Shown here in pieces: positions 37,145-46,900 of a stretch of DNA of 64,000 nt. Under the pieces are notes generated by a model. That model was given only the letters and a program-made list of their open reading frames with translations, made no database searches and was not told the origin of the DNA. The stretch spans positions 26,570-90,569 of the forward strand of contig JAQTME010000003.1 of NCBI GenBank assembly GCA_028714535.1. Reading direction: 5' to 3'. The stretch comes from Candidatus Iainarchaeum sp. (GTDB lineage Archaea; Micrarchaeota; Micrarchaeia; Anstonellales; Bilamarchaeaceae). Numbering within the stretch: the first letter of the stretch is position 1; each line of letters starts with the position of its first letter. The position numbers and the translations under genes are program-made.

Positions 37145-37482
37145 TTCAGGATCACGATTCCCCTTCCGTCGGGGTTTGCCTTGTGCAGGCTCTCTATGGT
37201 CACTGCCTTGCCGCCCGCAGCTCCGATGAGCTTGCGCGCGCTCCCGCTGAACGAGAACGCCGCTACGGTGAGCTTCTTCGAGATCGCGCCTGCGCCCAGC
37301 ACCTTGCCGGGGACGAGCACGGTCGCGTCGTCGCTGGCGTACTGCTCGAGCTTGCTGAGGTTGACCTCCGCCTTCTGCCTCTTCGGGCGCGACAGCTCGC
37401 CTGCCACCTTCTTCCAGAGGGGTTTTTCCGATTTCATCAAACTCTCTATCAAAGAGAGAAGTACCTGGTTGTCTTTCTTCAT
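37141..37482 (-). CDS. rpl18e: Ribosomal protein L18e
   Basis: LWKKVAGELSRPKRQKAEVNLSKLEQYASDDATVLVPGKVLGAGAISKKLTVAAFSFS. Confidence 0.92.
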   Translation of the reverse strand: MKKDNQVLLSLIESLMKSEKPLWKKVAGELSRPKRQKAEVNLSKLEQYASDDATVLVPGKVLGAGAISKKLTVAAFSFSGSARKLIGAAGGKAVTIESLHKANPDGRGIVILK

Positions 37483-37626
37483 TTCGCCACCTTGGCTCGC
37501 CCCCGAATTGCGTCGGGAACTAATCAATGAGCGTTAGTAATAACATTGGGGAAGATTTTAAAAGGGTGGAGGTGGCCGCAGCGGAAGCCGCTGCGACGCG
37601 CCATCCCTGTAAAAAGAAAGGAAGAT

Positions 37627-38013
37627 TCAGTCCGGCTTTGCCAGCTTGTACACCGCTTTCAGGGCCACGATGAACGCCGCCGGCGAGATGAACGCCACTA
37701 GCGTGCCCGTGAAGCTTGCTATGAGCGCAGCCAGGGTGTTGCCAGCCGTCCCGAACAGGCCCAGCGTCGCCGCCAGGAGCGTGTTCCAGGACGTTGTCGC
37801 CAGGAGCAGTGCGATTGACGCTATAAGGAAGCCGTTGACCTCCTTCTCCTGGATGTTCGCCACGCCCACGACCACACCGAGTATGAACAGGAGCGCTATC
37901 AGCAACGGCATGATGACCACCGGTACGAACGGGGACATCACGCTGATCACCAATGCCAAAATTACGCCACCGAGGAATGCGTATTCCCCGTAATTGACCG
38001 TTTTACTTGCCAT
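37627..38013 (-). CDS. Small polytopic membrane protein
   Basis: MASKTVNYGEYAFLGGVILALVISVMSPFVPVVIMPLLIALLFILGVVVGVANIQEKEVNGFLIAS. Confidence 0.6.
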   Translation of the reverse strand: MASKTVNYGEYAFLGGVILALVISVMSPFVPVVIMPLLIALLFILGVVVGVANIQEKEVNGFLIASIALLLATTSWNTLLAATLGLFGTAGNTLAALIASFTGTLVAFISPAAFIVALKAVYKLAKPD

Positions 38014-38155
38014 ATTGTGTATCACCTCATATGGGAGTGGATTGGCTAATCTGCTCTTTATTTATAAATGTGCCATATGCCCCTTCGTCATCTGCCTGAG
38101 AAAACCACAGGATTAGCGTATTTTAACTGACGTTTATACTTCCATTACGACAACT

Positions 38156-38446
38156 TTACCTGCGCGCACTCTCCAGCTCGCAGCTGTGGTTGAACGCCCT
38201 CCAGTTCCGTTCCCGTACCGCATCATCCCCGCGTGCCGCCTGACGGCAGATCTCCAGTTGCCTGCATGCAGGGCTGGGCTCGCGTTGCACATCAAGAAGC
38301 GTCTGCCTCAGCTCGTTCAGCCGCCTCTCCCTCTCATGAGAGTTCGCACCAGAAAGTTGCTTGGCATCGCCTTTAGCCGGCTGCGCAGCCCTCTTGAACA
38401 AATGCATGCACTGCCATCGGCAGCAATGGATAAAATCCTTTGTCAT
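38156..38446 (-). CDS. Small hypothetical protein translationally coupled to UbiA
   Basis: ATGA overlap with the UbiA stop; MTKDFIHCCRWQCMHLFKRAAQPAKGDAKQLSGANSHERERRLNELRQTLLDVQREP.. Confidence 0.4.
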   Translation of the reverse strand: MTKDFIHCCRWQCMHLFKRAAQPAKGDAKQLSGANSHERERRLNELRQTLLDVQREPSPACRQLEICRQAARGDDAVRERNWRAFNHSCELESARR

Positions 38447-39282
38447 AGGGCTGCGACGAGGTAGCCGAGCATGCCGAGCGCGAACGCGGCGAGGGACGCG
38501 TCCCTTGCGAACTTGAACGCGCCCTGCGCTGCGAGCCTGTAGCAGACTAAAAGAATCAGCGCGTCGGCTGCGATGATGGGCGCGCCCGAGAGCGGCGTGA
38601 ACCTGATTCCTGCAAGGAACGGGAGCGCGCTCAGCGGGATGAAAAGCAGGTAGAGCGCGATCGCCATCCAGAGCGATGCCTCCTTCCCTATCATCACCGG
38701 CAGCGTCCGCGAGCCGCGCGCGGCCACGTCGCCCTCGACGTCCTGTATTGACTTTATTATCTCGCGGGCGAGGCCTGCGACGAAGCCGAGGAGCGCGAGC
38801 GCGAGGTTGGCAGGGGCGAGCGCTGCCGAAACCACGTAGTTGCCGAACACGAACGGCACCGCCATGGTGAGCGCTATGTAGGCGTTGCCTGCAAGCGGCA
38901 GGTCCTTGAGCTTCCAGTTGTACGCTATCGCGAGCGCGTTGAAGACCAATGCGATGATGAACGCTGGCGTGTTGATGAGATACGCTAGTGCTGTGGCGAG
39001 CGCCATGCATATGAACGAGAGCCACAACGCGAACGTGGGCGAGATCGTGCCCTTGACGAGCGGCCTGTCTTTTTTCCTGTTCAGCCTGTCAGTCTCCATG
39101 TCAAGGTAGTCGTTGAGCGCGAACGAGCCCATCTCGCTGAGGATGGGCACCAGCAGGGAGATTGCAAGCACGATGCCGGCGGGCAGCCCGCCTGCTACCG
39201 CCTCGGCGATGAGGACCGCGAACGCCAGCATGAGCGCATGCTCGAAGCGCGTGAGCCTGTACAGCTCCAGCAGGAATCCCAT
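38443..39282 (-). CDS. UbiA prenyltransferase family (possible digeranylgeranylglyceryl phosphate synthase)
   Basis: NDYLDMETDRLNRKKDRPLVKG and KSIQDVEGDVAARGSRTLPVMIG Asp-rich motifs. Confidence 0.85.
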   Translation of the reverse strand: MGFLLELYRLTRFEHALMLAFAVLIAEAVAGGLPAGIVLAISLLVPILSEMGSFALNDYLDMETDRLNRKKDRPLVKGTISPTFALWLSFICMALATALAYLINTPAFIIALVFNALAIAYNWKLKDLPLAGNAYIALTMAVPFVFGNYVVSAALAPANLALALLGFVAGLAREIIKSIQDVEGDVAARGSRTLPVMIGKEASLWMAIALYLLFIPLSALPFLAGIRFTPLSGAPIIAADALILLVCYRLAAQGAFKFARDASLAAFALGMLGYLVAAL

Positions 39283-39357
39283 GGCATGAGTTTGGAGCGC
39301 TGCCTTATAAAAATGCCGGAACCGCAGCTATATTATACCTGCCTCCCAATCCCCATC

Positions 39358-40302
39358 ATGCCAGAGAAATACGGCGTCGAGCTCATCACGCCTTCAGCCA
39401 AGGAGAAGCTGATGAAGGGGCTCTATTCGCCGCAGCTCTACGAGCGCAAGGCGGTCATACACGGAACGTGCGTCAAGCTGTTCACGGACAGCCACGAGTT
39501 CAAGGACATGTGGGAGGACAACTTCGACCTCATGCCGGACTGGATACGGCCGCACGCCCGGCTGTTCGCTGTGAAGGGCAAAAGGCTGCGCGTGCGCTAC
39601 GAGCCGGCGTCCAAGACCGCCATAGTCGAGGGCTGCAATTACTACGGCTGGGTGAAGAGCATCGCGCTCGCCATCGTCGCGGATTTCCTGGAGGACTTCA
39701 TGTCCGAGCACCGACGCTATTCAGTGCACGGCTCGTTCATAGACATGCACGGCCGCGGCGTGGCTGTCATCGGCCCGCCAGGCAGCGGCAAGACCACGCT
39801 CACCTACGGCCTGCTGCTCGACCGGAAGTTCAATTTCCTGACCGACGACTGGTTCTTCGTGCGGCTGGCCGACAGCGACACGCTCGTGTATTCGTCCGAG
39901 AAGAACTCCTACATACGCGCAGACATGGCGAAGAGCTGGCCGCAGTACCGCGAAAAGCTGAAGGGGATGAGGATGGACGCACGGGAGCGCGCGATAGTCG
40001 ACGTCCGCCGGCTCGTTGGCGGCGAGAGGATACGCACCGATTCCACGCTGGCGCTCACGGTGCTGCTGACGCGGGACAAAAAACTGCCGCCCCTCGCCAG
40101 GCTCGCGCCCAAGGAGGCGCTGGCGTTCATGCTGAAGAACGATTTCTGCAACCCGCACCAGCTGGTGCGCAGCAGGGCGAAGATGGCCAAGCGCAGGGAG
40201 TTCTTCCGCGACCTGTTCTCCCGCGCGCCGGTCTGGCTGCTGAACACCATAGAGACGCCGCAGCAGTCCCTGGATAGGCTAAAAAAGCTGACCGGACAAT
40301 GA
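39358..40302 (+). CDS. HPr-kinase-like P-loop protein
   Basis: YSVHGSFIDMHGRGVAVIGPPGSGKTTLTYGLLLDRKFNFLTDDWFFV. Confidence 0.65.
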   Translation: MPEKYGVELITPSAKEKLMKGLYSPQLYERKAVIHGTCVKLFTDSHEFKDMWEDNFDLMPDWIRPHARLFAVKGKRLRVRYEPASKTAIVEGCNYYGWVKSIALAIVADFLEDFMSEHRRYSVHGSFIDMHGRGVAVIGPPGSGKTTLTYGLLLDRKFNFLTDDWFFVRLADSDTLVYSSEKNSYIRADMAKSWPQYREKLKGMRMDARERAIVDVRRLVGGERIRTDSTLALTVLLTRDKKLPPLARLAPKEALAFMLKNDFCNPHQLVRSRAKMAKRREFFRDLFSRAPVWLLNTIETPQQSLDRLKKLTGQ

Positions 40303-40308
40303 TTGTGC

Positions 40309-41178
40309 ATGGCTTTCACACACATACGCGCACCGTACGCTTTCATGGGCTACCAGTGCCCCATGGAAGAGAGCAAGGCAGCGGTCATGCCGGTGCCATA
40401 CGATGCAACGACGTCGTTCAAGGCAGGCACCCGCGAGGGCCCGCACGCGATAATATTCGCCAGCAGGCAGGTGGAGTTCTTCGACCGGGAGCTCGGCCGC
40501 GACGTGGCAGAGGAGGTCGGCATCCATACGCTCCCTGAGATGGAGCCCGACCTGGGCTCCGCGGAAAAGACCGTCAGGCGCGTGCAGGAGATGGCCGAGG
40601 ACGTCATCGGCCAGGGCAAGTTCCCGATAATGTTCGGCGGCGAGCATTCTGTGAGCGCCGGCGTGGTCGCCGCGCTGGCGAAAAAATACAAGAACCTCTC
40701 AGTCCTGCAGATCGACGCTCACGCGGATTTGCGCGACGAGTACGAAGGCACGAAGTTCAACCACGCCTGCGCCATGCGCAGGATTCGCGACCATGTCAAG
40801 ACCGCCGTTCAGGTCGGCATCCGCAGCGTGTGCCGCGAGGAGCTCGACTACATAAAGAAGGCCAGGCTCGACGACTGCATCCACTGGGGCGCGGAATTCG
40901 ACACGGCCGAGGTCCTTTCGCACCTGACCGACACGGTCTATGTCACCATAGACCTGGACGGCTTCGACCCGTCCGAATGCCCGGGCGTGGGGACGCCGGA
41001 GCCCGGCGGCCTGAAATGGCTGCAGGTGCTGAAGCTGCTGCGCGAGGTTTCGCAGAAAAAGAAGATTGTCGGTTTCGACATCATGGAGCTCATGCCCATA
41101 CCGAACACCGTCCAGTCCGAATTCTTCGCCGCCAAGCTGGCGTACAAGCTGCTGGGCTACTCGTTCTTCAGGGGCTGA
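40309..41178 (+). CDS. speB: Agmatinase / ureohydrolase family
   Basis: FGGEHSVSAG; QIDAHADLRDEYEGTKFNHACAMRRI; TIDLDGFDPSECPGVGTPEPGGL. Confidence 0.88.
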   Translation: MAFTHIRAPYAFMGYQCPMEESKAAVMPVPYDATTSFKAGTREGPHAIIFASRQVEFFDRELGRDVAEEVGIHTLPEMEPDLGSAEKTVRRVQEMAEDVIGQGKFPIMFGGEHSVSAGVVAALAKKYKNLSVLQIDAHADLRDEYEGTKFNHACAMRRIRDHVKTAVQVGIRSVCREELDYIKKARLDDCIHWGAEFDTAEVLSHLTDTVYVTIDLDGFDPSECPGVGTPEPGGLKWLQVLKLLREVSQKKKIVGFDIMELMPIPNTVQSEFFAAKLAYKLLGYSFFRG

Positions 41179-41224
41179 GCGCTTCCAGGAAAATTCTTAA
41201 ATCTTGTCCGGCCAGGCTGAACAG

Positions 41225-41473
41225 GTGATATCCTTGGCTAAAGAAATGGGAAAAGGAATGACGTGCGGCTGCGGCACCTGCATGGGCCGGGTATGCGGTT
41301 CCATAACAGGCTTATTGGTGCTGGTGTCCGGCCTGGCATTCGTGGCGTCCGCGCAGGTTGCCGCGTTAATCAACGCGCAGGACGTAATGATAGCCGGCGC
41401 CGCATTGGCGCTTGCCGGCTTGAGCCTGCTCATCCACGCCCTGGGCTTGTGCCCCCTGTGCAAGGGGAAGTAA
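41225..41473 (+). CDS. Small membrane protein with CGCGTC and CPLC cysteine motifs
   Basis: GTG start; two TM segments. Confidence 0.5.
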   Translation: MISLAKEMGKGMTCGCGTCMGRVCGSITGLLVLVSGLAFVASAQVAALINAQDVMIAGAALALAGLSLLIHALGLCPLCKGK

Positions 41474-41489
41474 AGCGCAAGGGCGTTTC

Positions 41490-42248
41490 TTAGTCCTTCA
41501 GGTGCGCGCGCAGGTAGTCTTCCACGTGCTCCTGGAACTGGCGGTTCGACGCGTAGCCGAACTGCTCGTGCAGCTGCAGCAGGTACGGGTGCGGGGCGAA
41601 GTGAGGCACGGTTATCGCATAGCCCTCCATGTCCATGGAGCCGGCCTTCATGCTGGCGCCGCCGTATTTGCCATATACCTCCCTGAACCTCGAGGACTGG
41701 GCGACCTGCTCCTTGGACACTATCCTGCCCGCGACCTTCTGGTGCACGAACGAGAACGCGACCCTCTTCTTCTCGGCCTTTCCGGTCAGCAGGTTGAGCA
41801 TGGGCTTTTCCACGTCCGCCGATATCCGTATCTCTGCCTCTCCTGCCGCCGTGCTGTATTCTCCCCTCTCCAGGTGGAGCAGGAGGAAGGAGGTGAAGAA
41901 CTCGCCGGCGTCCCTGAAGCTCACCGATTTCGAAAATACCATCAGCCTGCCGCCCGCGAAGAACAACGAGCGCATGGCCCCGTGCGCGAACGAGTTGCCC
42001 AGGCGCTCGCCGTCGATGCTGAGGTTCTGGAAGTAGTTGTTGGGCACCGCGTAGGCCGCGCGGGCCTCGAACATCGGGTAATCCAGCCTCACGGGCCAGT
42101 CCACTGACGAATGGATGCTTTTCGTTATCGCGGGGAACAGCGCGGCCATCTCCCTGCTGTAGGCCATGCGGGCCTTGTCCTCCTCAAGCATCTTCGCGAC
42201 CAGCGCCCCGTATTCCGGCGCCTTCGCCCTTTCGCAGACGTTGCACAT
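41490..42248 (-). CDS. Hypothetical protein
   Basis: ORF to 42299; preferred start MCNVCERAK at 42248, downstream of a TATA-like element. Confidence 0.5.
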   Translation of the reverse strand: MCNVCERAKAPEYGALVAKMLEEDKARMAYSREMAALFPAITKSIHSSVDWPVRLDYPMFEARAAYAVPNNYFQNLSIDGERLGNSFAHGAMRSLFFAGGRLMVFSKSVSFRDAGEFFTSFLLLHLERGEYSTAAGEAEIRISADVEKPMLNLLTGKAEKKRVAFSFVHQKVAGRIVSKEQVAQSSRFREVYGKYGGASMKAGSMDMEGYAITVPHFAPHPYLLQLHEQFGYASNRQFQEHVEDYLRAHLKD

Positions 42249-42269
42249 CGGAAAACAAACCACCGACCT

Positions 42270-42280
42270 GATTTTTAATC
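42270..42280. promoter_or_regulatory. Shared palindromic TATA-like element GATTTTTAATC
   Basis: Centred between divergent starts at 42248 (-) and 42309 (+), about 25-35 nt from each. Confidence 0.45.
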
Positions 42281-42308
42281 CTAACTTCCCAAGTATCACT
42301 TGAATTCT

Positions 42309-43403
42309 ATGGACACAAAAAGCATGATAATCACCATCGTAGTCGTAGCCATAGTCGTCGGGTTCATCACGGAGCTGTTCTACTTCGGCGGCAGCTACAC
42401 GCTTGACTTCGGCGGCTCGCTGGCCGCTGCCAAGAACGTCACGGGCACCGCCGCATTCAACGGCACCATACGCACCTACGACCCGGTGGTCGGCATCCCT
42501 GTCAATACGAGCCAGGCCGTGCTCGGCCAGGTCAGGAAGATGCCCGGCGTGAAGGACGTGCGCGTGCAGGCCGGCATCATACTTGTCGATACAGAGACGC
42601 GGGATGACGTCTACCCGCTCGCCCTGGCGCTGCGGCAGATGAACCTGTCCCCGGTCACCATCGTCGCCAACATAGCGATCCCGCCGGAGCTCGAGGTGGC
42701 CACCAGCAACGGGACGGTCACGGCCAGCACGCTCAACACGCGCGGCGTCGTGAGGCTGGAGACCGAGCCGTTCGTAGATGCTGGCAGCGAAGTGCCGGTC
42801 GCCATGACTGCCGTGCTGAGCGAGGGCATGCTGATAGACTATTACTCTGCGCGCATAGTGGCCGAGCGCAGGAGCATCATCGCCAACGCCACGGTCGTGG
42901 AACTCCTGAATGCGACATTCACCTACTCCATCCCCTGGGAGGAGCGCGATATCGATGCCGGCAGCCTGGCCGGATATTCCTATGATTACAGGAAGGTCAA
43001 CACGATAGTCTTCTCGCCCGAACTCAACGTGACGTCGGTGTTCATGAAGAAGGCGCTGCCGTACGTGACGTTCATAGGCCCTGCCAGCGCCGAGGTGTCG
43101 CCCGACTTCACCAACATGTCCGCCGTGCGCGGCGATTTCGCGGAAACGAGCGTCTCGTTCCCCGGGTCCACGCTCACCGTCACCGGCAAGGAGGCGCCTG
43201 GCCTCGCGATGGAGCCGTCCGCGGTCAGCTACGCCTACCGGCTCGCCCTGCCGCAGTCCGCGGAGGGCTACGCGCTCGGCGGTGTGGAATTCGTGATGGC
43301 CTCCCCGTCAAAGCTTGATGCCGGCTCTGCAGTGCCGCTGAACGTGACGCTCCTGATGATAGGCGCCAACGTGTTTTCGGTGACGCCTGCGCCGCTGTCC
43401 TAG
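42309..43403 (+). CDS. Membrane-anchored extracytoplasmic hypothetical protein
   Basis: N-terminal TM MIITIVVVAIVVGFITELFYFGG; about 330 aa exodomain with N-x-S/T sites. Confidence 0.6.
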   Translation: MDTKSMIITIVVVAIVVGFITELFYFGGSYTLDFGGSLAAAKNVTGTAAFNGTIRTYDPVVGIPVNTSQAVLGQVRKMPGVKDVRVQAGIILVDTETRDDVYPLALALRQMNLSPVTIVANIAIPPELEVATSNGTVTASTLNTRGVVRLETEPFVDAGSEVPVAMTAVLSEGMLIDYYSARIVAERRSIIANATVVELLNATFTYSIPWEERDIDAGSLAGYSYDYRKVNTIVFSPELNVTSVFMKKALPYVTFIGPASAEVSPDFTNMSAVRGDFAETSVSFPGSTLTVTGKEAPGLAMEPSAVSYAYRLALPQSAEGYALGGVEFVMASPSKLDAGSAVPLNVTLLMIGANVFSVTPAPLS

Positions 43404-43912
43404 CCCATCCGCTCTATCTTCCTTATCCTCTTCTCCGCCTCTATCGTGTCCAGGTACTCCACGGTTTTTTTCGGCACGTGCTTCTTCCAGGACTGGTCGC
43501 CCTGCACCATGAGGTTCCTTATGTGGGCGCCCTCCTTGGTGCCGCGGTCGAAGAAATCTATTGACTTGACGAGTATGCCGTGCTTGGAGAAGAGCATCTT
43601 CACCAGCTGGTTGTTGGAATAGACCTCGTGGACGGACGGGATGTGCATGAGCACGTGGTCCACCCATATCGTATTGTTGTTTATGTCCGGCACAGGGACC
43701 AGTATGATGCGCGCGAGCTCGCCCTTGTTGAACGACGCGCGTATCATGTCTATGCGCTCGCCGCACGTGAACGGGTTCTCGCTGCTGAACGAGTCCTCGG
43801 AACTGCCGATGACCACTACGACCTCGCCGAACTTCTTCAGCAGCTTCTTCAGGGCGAACTGGTGCCCGTGATGGAACGGCTGGAACCTGCCTATGAACAA
43901 CGCTCTTTTCAT
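43400..43912 (-). CDS. nadM: Nicotinamide-nucleotide adenylyltransferase, archaeal type
   Basis: RALFIGRFQPFHHGHQFALKKLL; PFTCGERIDMIRASF. Confidence 0.88.
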   Translation of the reverse strand: MKRALFIGRFQPFHHGHQFALKKLLKKFGEVVVVIGSSEDSFSSENPFTCGERIDMIRASFNKGELARIILVPVPDINNNTIWVDHVLMHIPSVHEVYSNNQLVKMLFSKHGILVKSIDFFDRGTKEGAHIRNLMVQGDQSWKKHVPKKTVEYLDTIEAEKRIRKIERMG

Positions 43913-43923
43913 GATACCACCTT

Positions 43924-46900
43924 CTACGCCGCGACCTGCTTCAGCTTCACGCCCACGAGCTTCGATACCCCGTCGACCTTGGCCACCCCTATGACCGAAT
44001 CGGTGCTGGATATCACGGTGTCGTTGTGCGACACCACGATGAACTGGCTGTCCCCCGTCATCTTGGTTATGAGGTCGGACAGGTTCTTGCTGTTGGGCTT
44101 GTCGAGCGCCGCGTCCACCTCGTCGAGGATGTAGAACGGCGCCGGCTTGAAGAACTGCAGCGCGAATATGAACATGAGGGCGACCAGGGTCTTCTCGCCG
44201 CCCGAGAGCGCGTCGAGCGAGTATTCCTTGTTGTTCCTCCGTATCTTTATGAAAAGGCCGCTGTCGAACGGCGTGGCCGGCTTGTCGAGGTAAAGATGGC
44301 CCTCGCCTATGTTTATGTGCTTGAACATGCCGCTGAAGTTGTCGCTGACGGCCTGGAACGTCTCGAAGAACGCATCCTTCTTGTGCTCCTCTATCTCCGC
44401 TATCATGGCGAGTATCGCCTGGCGCTCGGTGTCCAGCCTGGATATCTTCCCCTCGGCCTCCTCTATCTCCTGCTTCTTCTTGTCGTACATCTCTATGGCC
44501 GCCATGTTGACGTTGCCCATCTCGGCCAGGATGCGCTCCGACTCGCCCACCATCCTGTTCAGCTCGTCCTTCTTCAGCTCGAGCATCTGCGCGTCCGGGT
44601 AATTCACCGACTCCGCTTTTATGTCGTCGAAATGCGTGGTGGCCGTCGCCTTCCTGACCGTGAGCTGGTTGAGGTCCTTGTTCAGCTTCTCTATGTCCAT
44701 CCTCTTCTCGGCGAGCGCCTTCCCCAATGCGGCGAATTCGCCCTCGTAGGCCTTCATCCTCTCGAAAAGCCTCTCTATGTCCTTGCTCGCCGAGCTTATC
44801 TCGGCCTCAAGCTTCCCGAGCTCCTCCTTGGAGCCGCTGAGCTGGCGCTTTATCTCGTTCATGCCGTGGACGAGCGCCTTGCCTTCCTTCTCCAGCTGCT
44901 TCACGCGCTCCTCCCTTGCCGTGCAGTCCTTCCTGCGCAGCTCGAGCTCCTTCATCTTCCCCTCTATGGTCGCGCGCAGCGATGACACGCTCGCAGTGAG
45001 GTCCGTGCGCTTCCTGCCCGACTCCTCCATGTGCTTCTTCGCGCCCTCTTCGGCCGCGCGGAACTGTTCGCGCAGCGCGGTTGCCGCCTTCTCCTTCTCC
45101 GCGGCCGTTGCCGTGAGCCTGTCCTTCTCGGCCGCTGACGCGCGTATCGCCTCGTCCAGCGACGCCAGCTCCGCGTTGAGCTGTTCCTTCCTCCTGAGCA
45201 GGTGCGCGGACTCCTTGCGCTTCTCCTCCTCCATGCGCTGCTCCATCTCTATGGTCTTGATTTTGAGCTCAATCTGGGATTTTTCGCCCCTCAGGCGCTG
45301 GTCCTGCTCGCGTATGGAATGCAGTTCGCTGAGCATGGACTCCTTCTGCGCCTTCACGTCCGCGAGCTCCTTCTCCAGCTTGCGCAGCTGGTTGCCGCTG
45401 AGTATGCCGCTTTCGGAGCGGCCGCCGCTGACCACGCCGGAACGCTCGAATATCTCCCCGTCAAGGGTGACCATCCTCGCGCTGCCCACGCCAAGCCTCC
45501 TCGCATGCGCGACGTCGTCGACGAGCATGGTCTCAGCGAACACGTATTCGGCCGCGCGCCTCACCTGCTCCGGGAACTCTATGACGCCCATGATGGACGA
45601 TGCGCCTGCCTTGGGCGCCCTCACGGTGTCGAGCGGGATGAACGTGGCCCTCCCTGCCTTCGCCTTCTTGAGCTTGTCTATGGCCGACGTGGCGGTGTCG
45701 ACGCTGTCCACGACGACGTAGAGCAGCCTTGAGCCCGCCGCCGCCTCCACCGCGCTGGCGTATTTCGGCTCGAAGCCTATGAGGTCCGCCACGGTGCCGT
45801 GTATGCCCTTGTCCTTCTGCTTGAGGTCGGCTATGAAGCTGAGCGCCGGGTTCGCGAGCTGCGGCGAAGAGCGCACCTTGAATATGGCCGCCTTCTCCCT
45901 GAGCTCGATCATCTGCCTGTCGCAGTCTGCCATGGATGCGTTTATCTCCTTGGTCTTCATGAAAGATGAGTCTATGTCGGCCGCGAGCTTCGCCACCTCT
46001 GCCCGCAGCCTCCTGGTCTCGTCGCCGGCCGCCTTGGCCTCCTCGGCGCCGGCCACGTTTATGCTCTTCTCCTCGGCCTTCTTGGCCTCGATTATCTCCT
46101 TCTTCGAGCCTATCTCGGACGTGAGCGCTATGAGCCTTTCACGGGCCTGCGCCAGCTCGGATTCCTGCTTCTCGAGCGCTGCCCTCGCCTTGGCGACCGC
46201 CTCGTTCTCCGCAGGTCCGCCGTGCGCGCCAAGCTTCGTTTCAGCCGCCTTGAATTCCGCGCGCAGGCCGTCCAGCTCCTTCCTCAGGGCCTCCAGGCCC
46301 TGCTGCTCTCCAGCAAGCTCCTTCTCGAGGGTTTCCCGCTCCGACCCGGCCTTCTTCGCCTGGGCCTCGCGGTCCGCTACCAGCTGCTCCTTGGCCGCGC
46401 AGTTCGCCTTGAGCTCCTCGACCTTGCGTATCAGCGCGTTGGTCTTCTGCTTTTCCTGGAGTTCCTTGCTGACCCCGGCCCTGCTGGCTTCGACCTCCTT
46501 CACCTTCGCGTCGAGCTCGGCCATCTCCTGCTCCCTGACGCCCTTGTTGAAGTTTATCTTCCCCTCGAGCTCTGCCACCCCGGCGAGCTCCTTCTCCAGC
46601 CTCTTCAGCTCGTTGCGCAACAACGTAGCTTTCGCGTTCGTGAGCGTCTTCTTCGATTCGAGGTACCTCAGCGCGGCCTCCTTCTCGTCCTTGAGCTGGC
46701 CGAGGAAGGCCCTGCGCTCGCCCAGCACCAGGTTAGCGTCCTTTATCCTGGTCTCCACGGTCCCCAGCTCAGCGAGCGCCTCCTTCTTCTTGTCCTCGAA
46801 GTCGGTGATGCCGGCCACGCTGTCTATTATGCCCCTGCGCTCCTTGCCGTTCATGTTTATTATGCGCGGCACCTCGCCCTGCGCGATGGTGTTCCTGCCG

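Noticed and set aside
38447-39025. Minus ORF 38156-39025 read as one gene
   Set aside because: Its N-terminal two thirds overlap UbiA out of frame; only the 38156-38446 part is considered.
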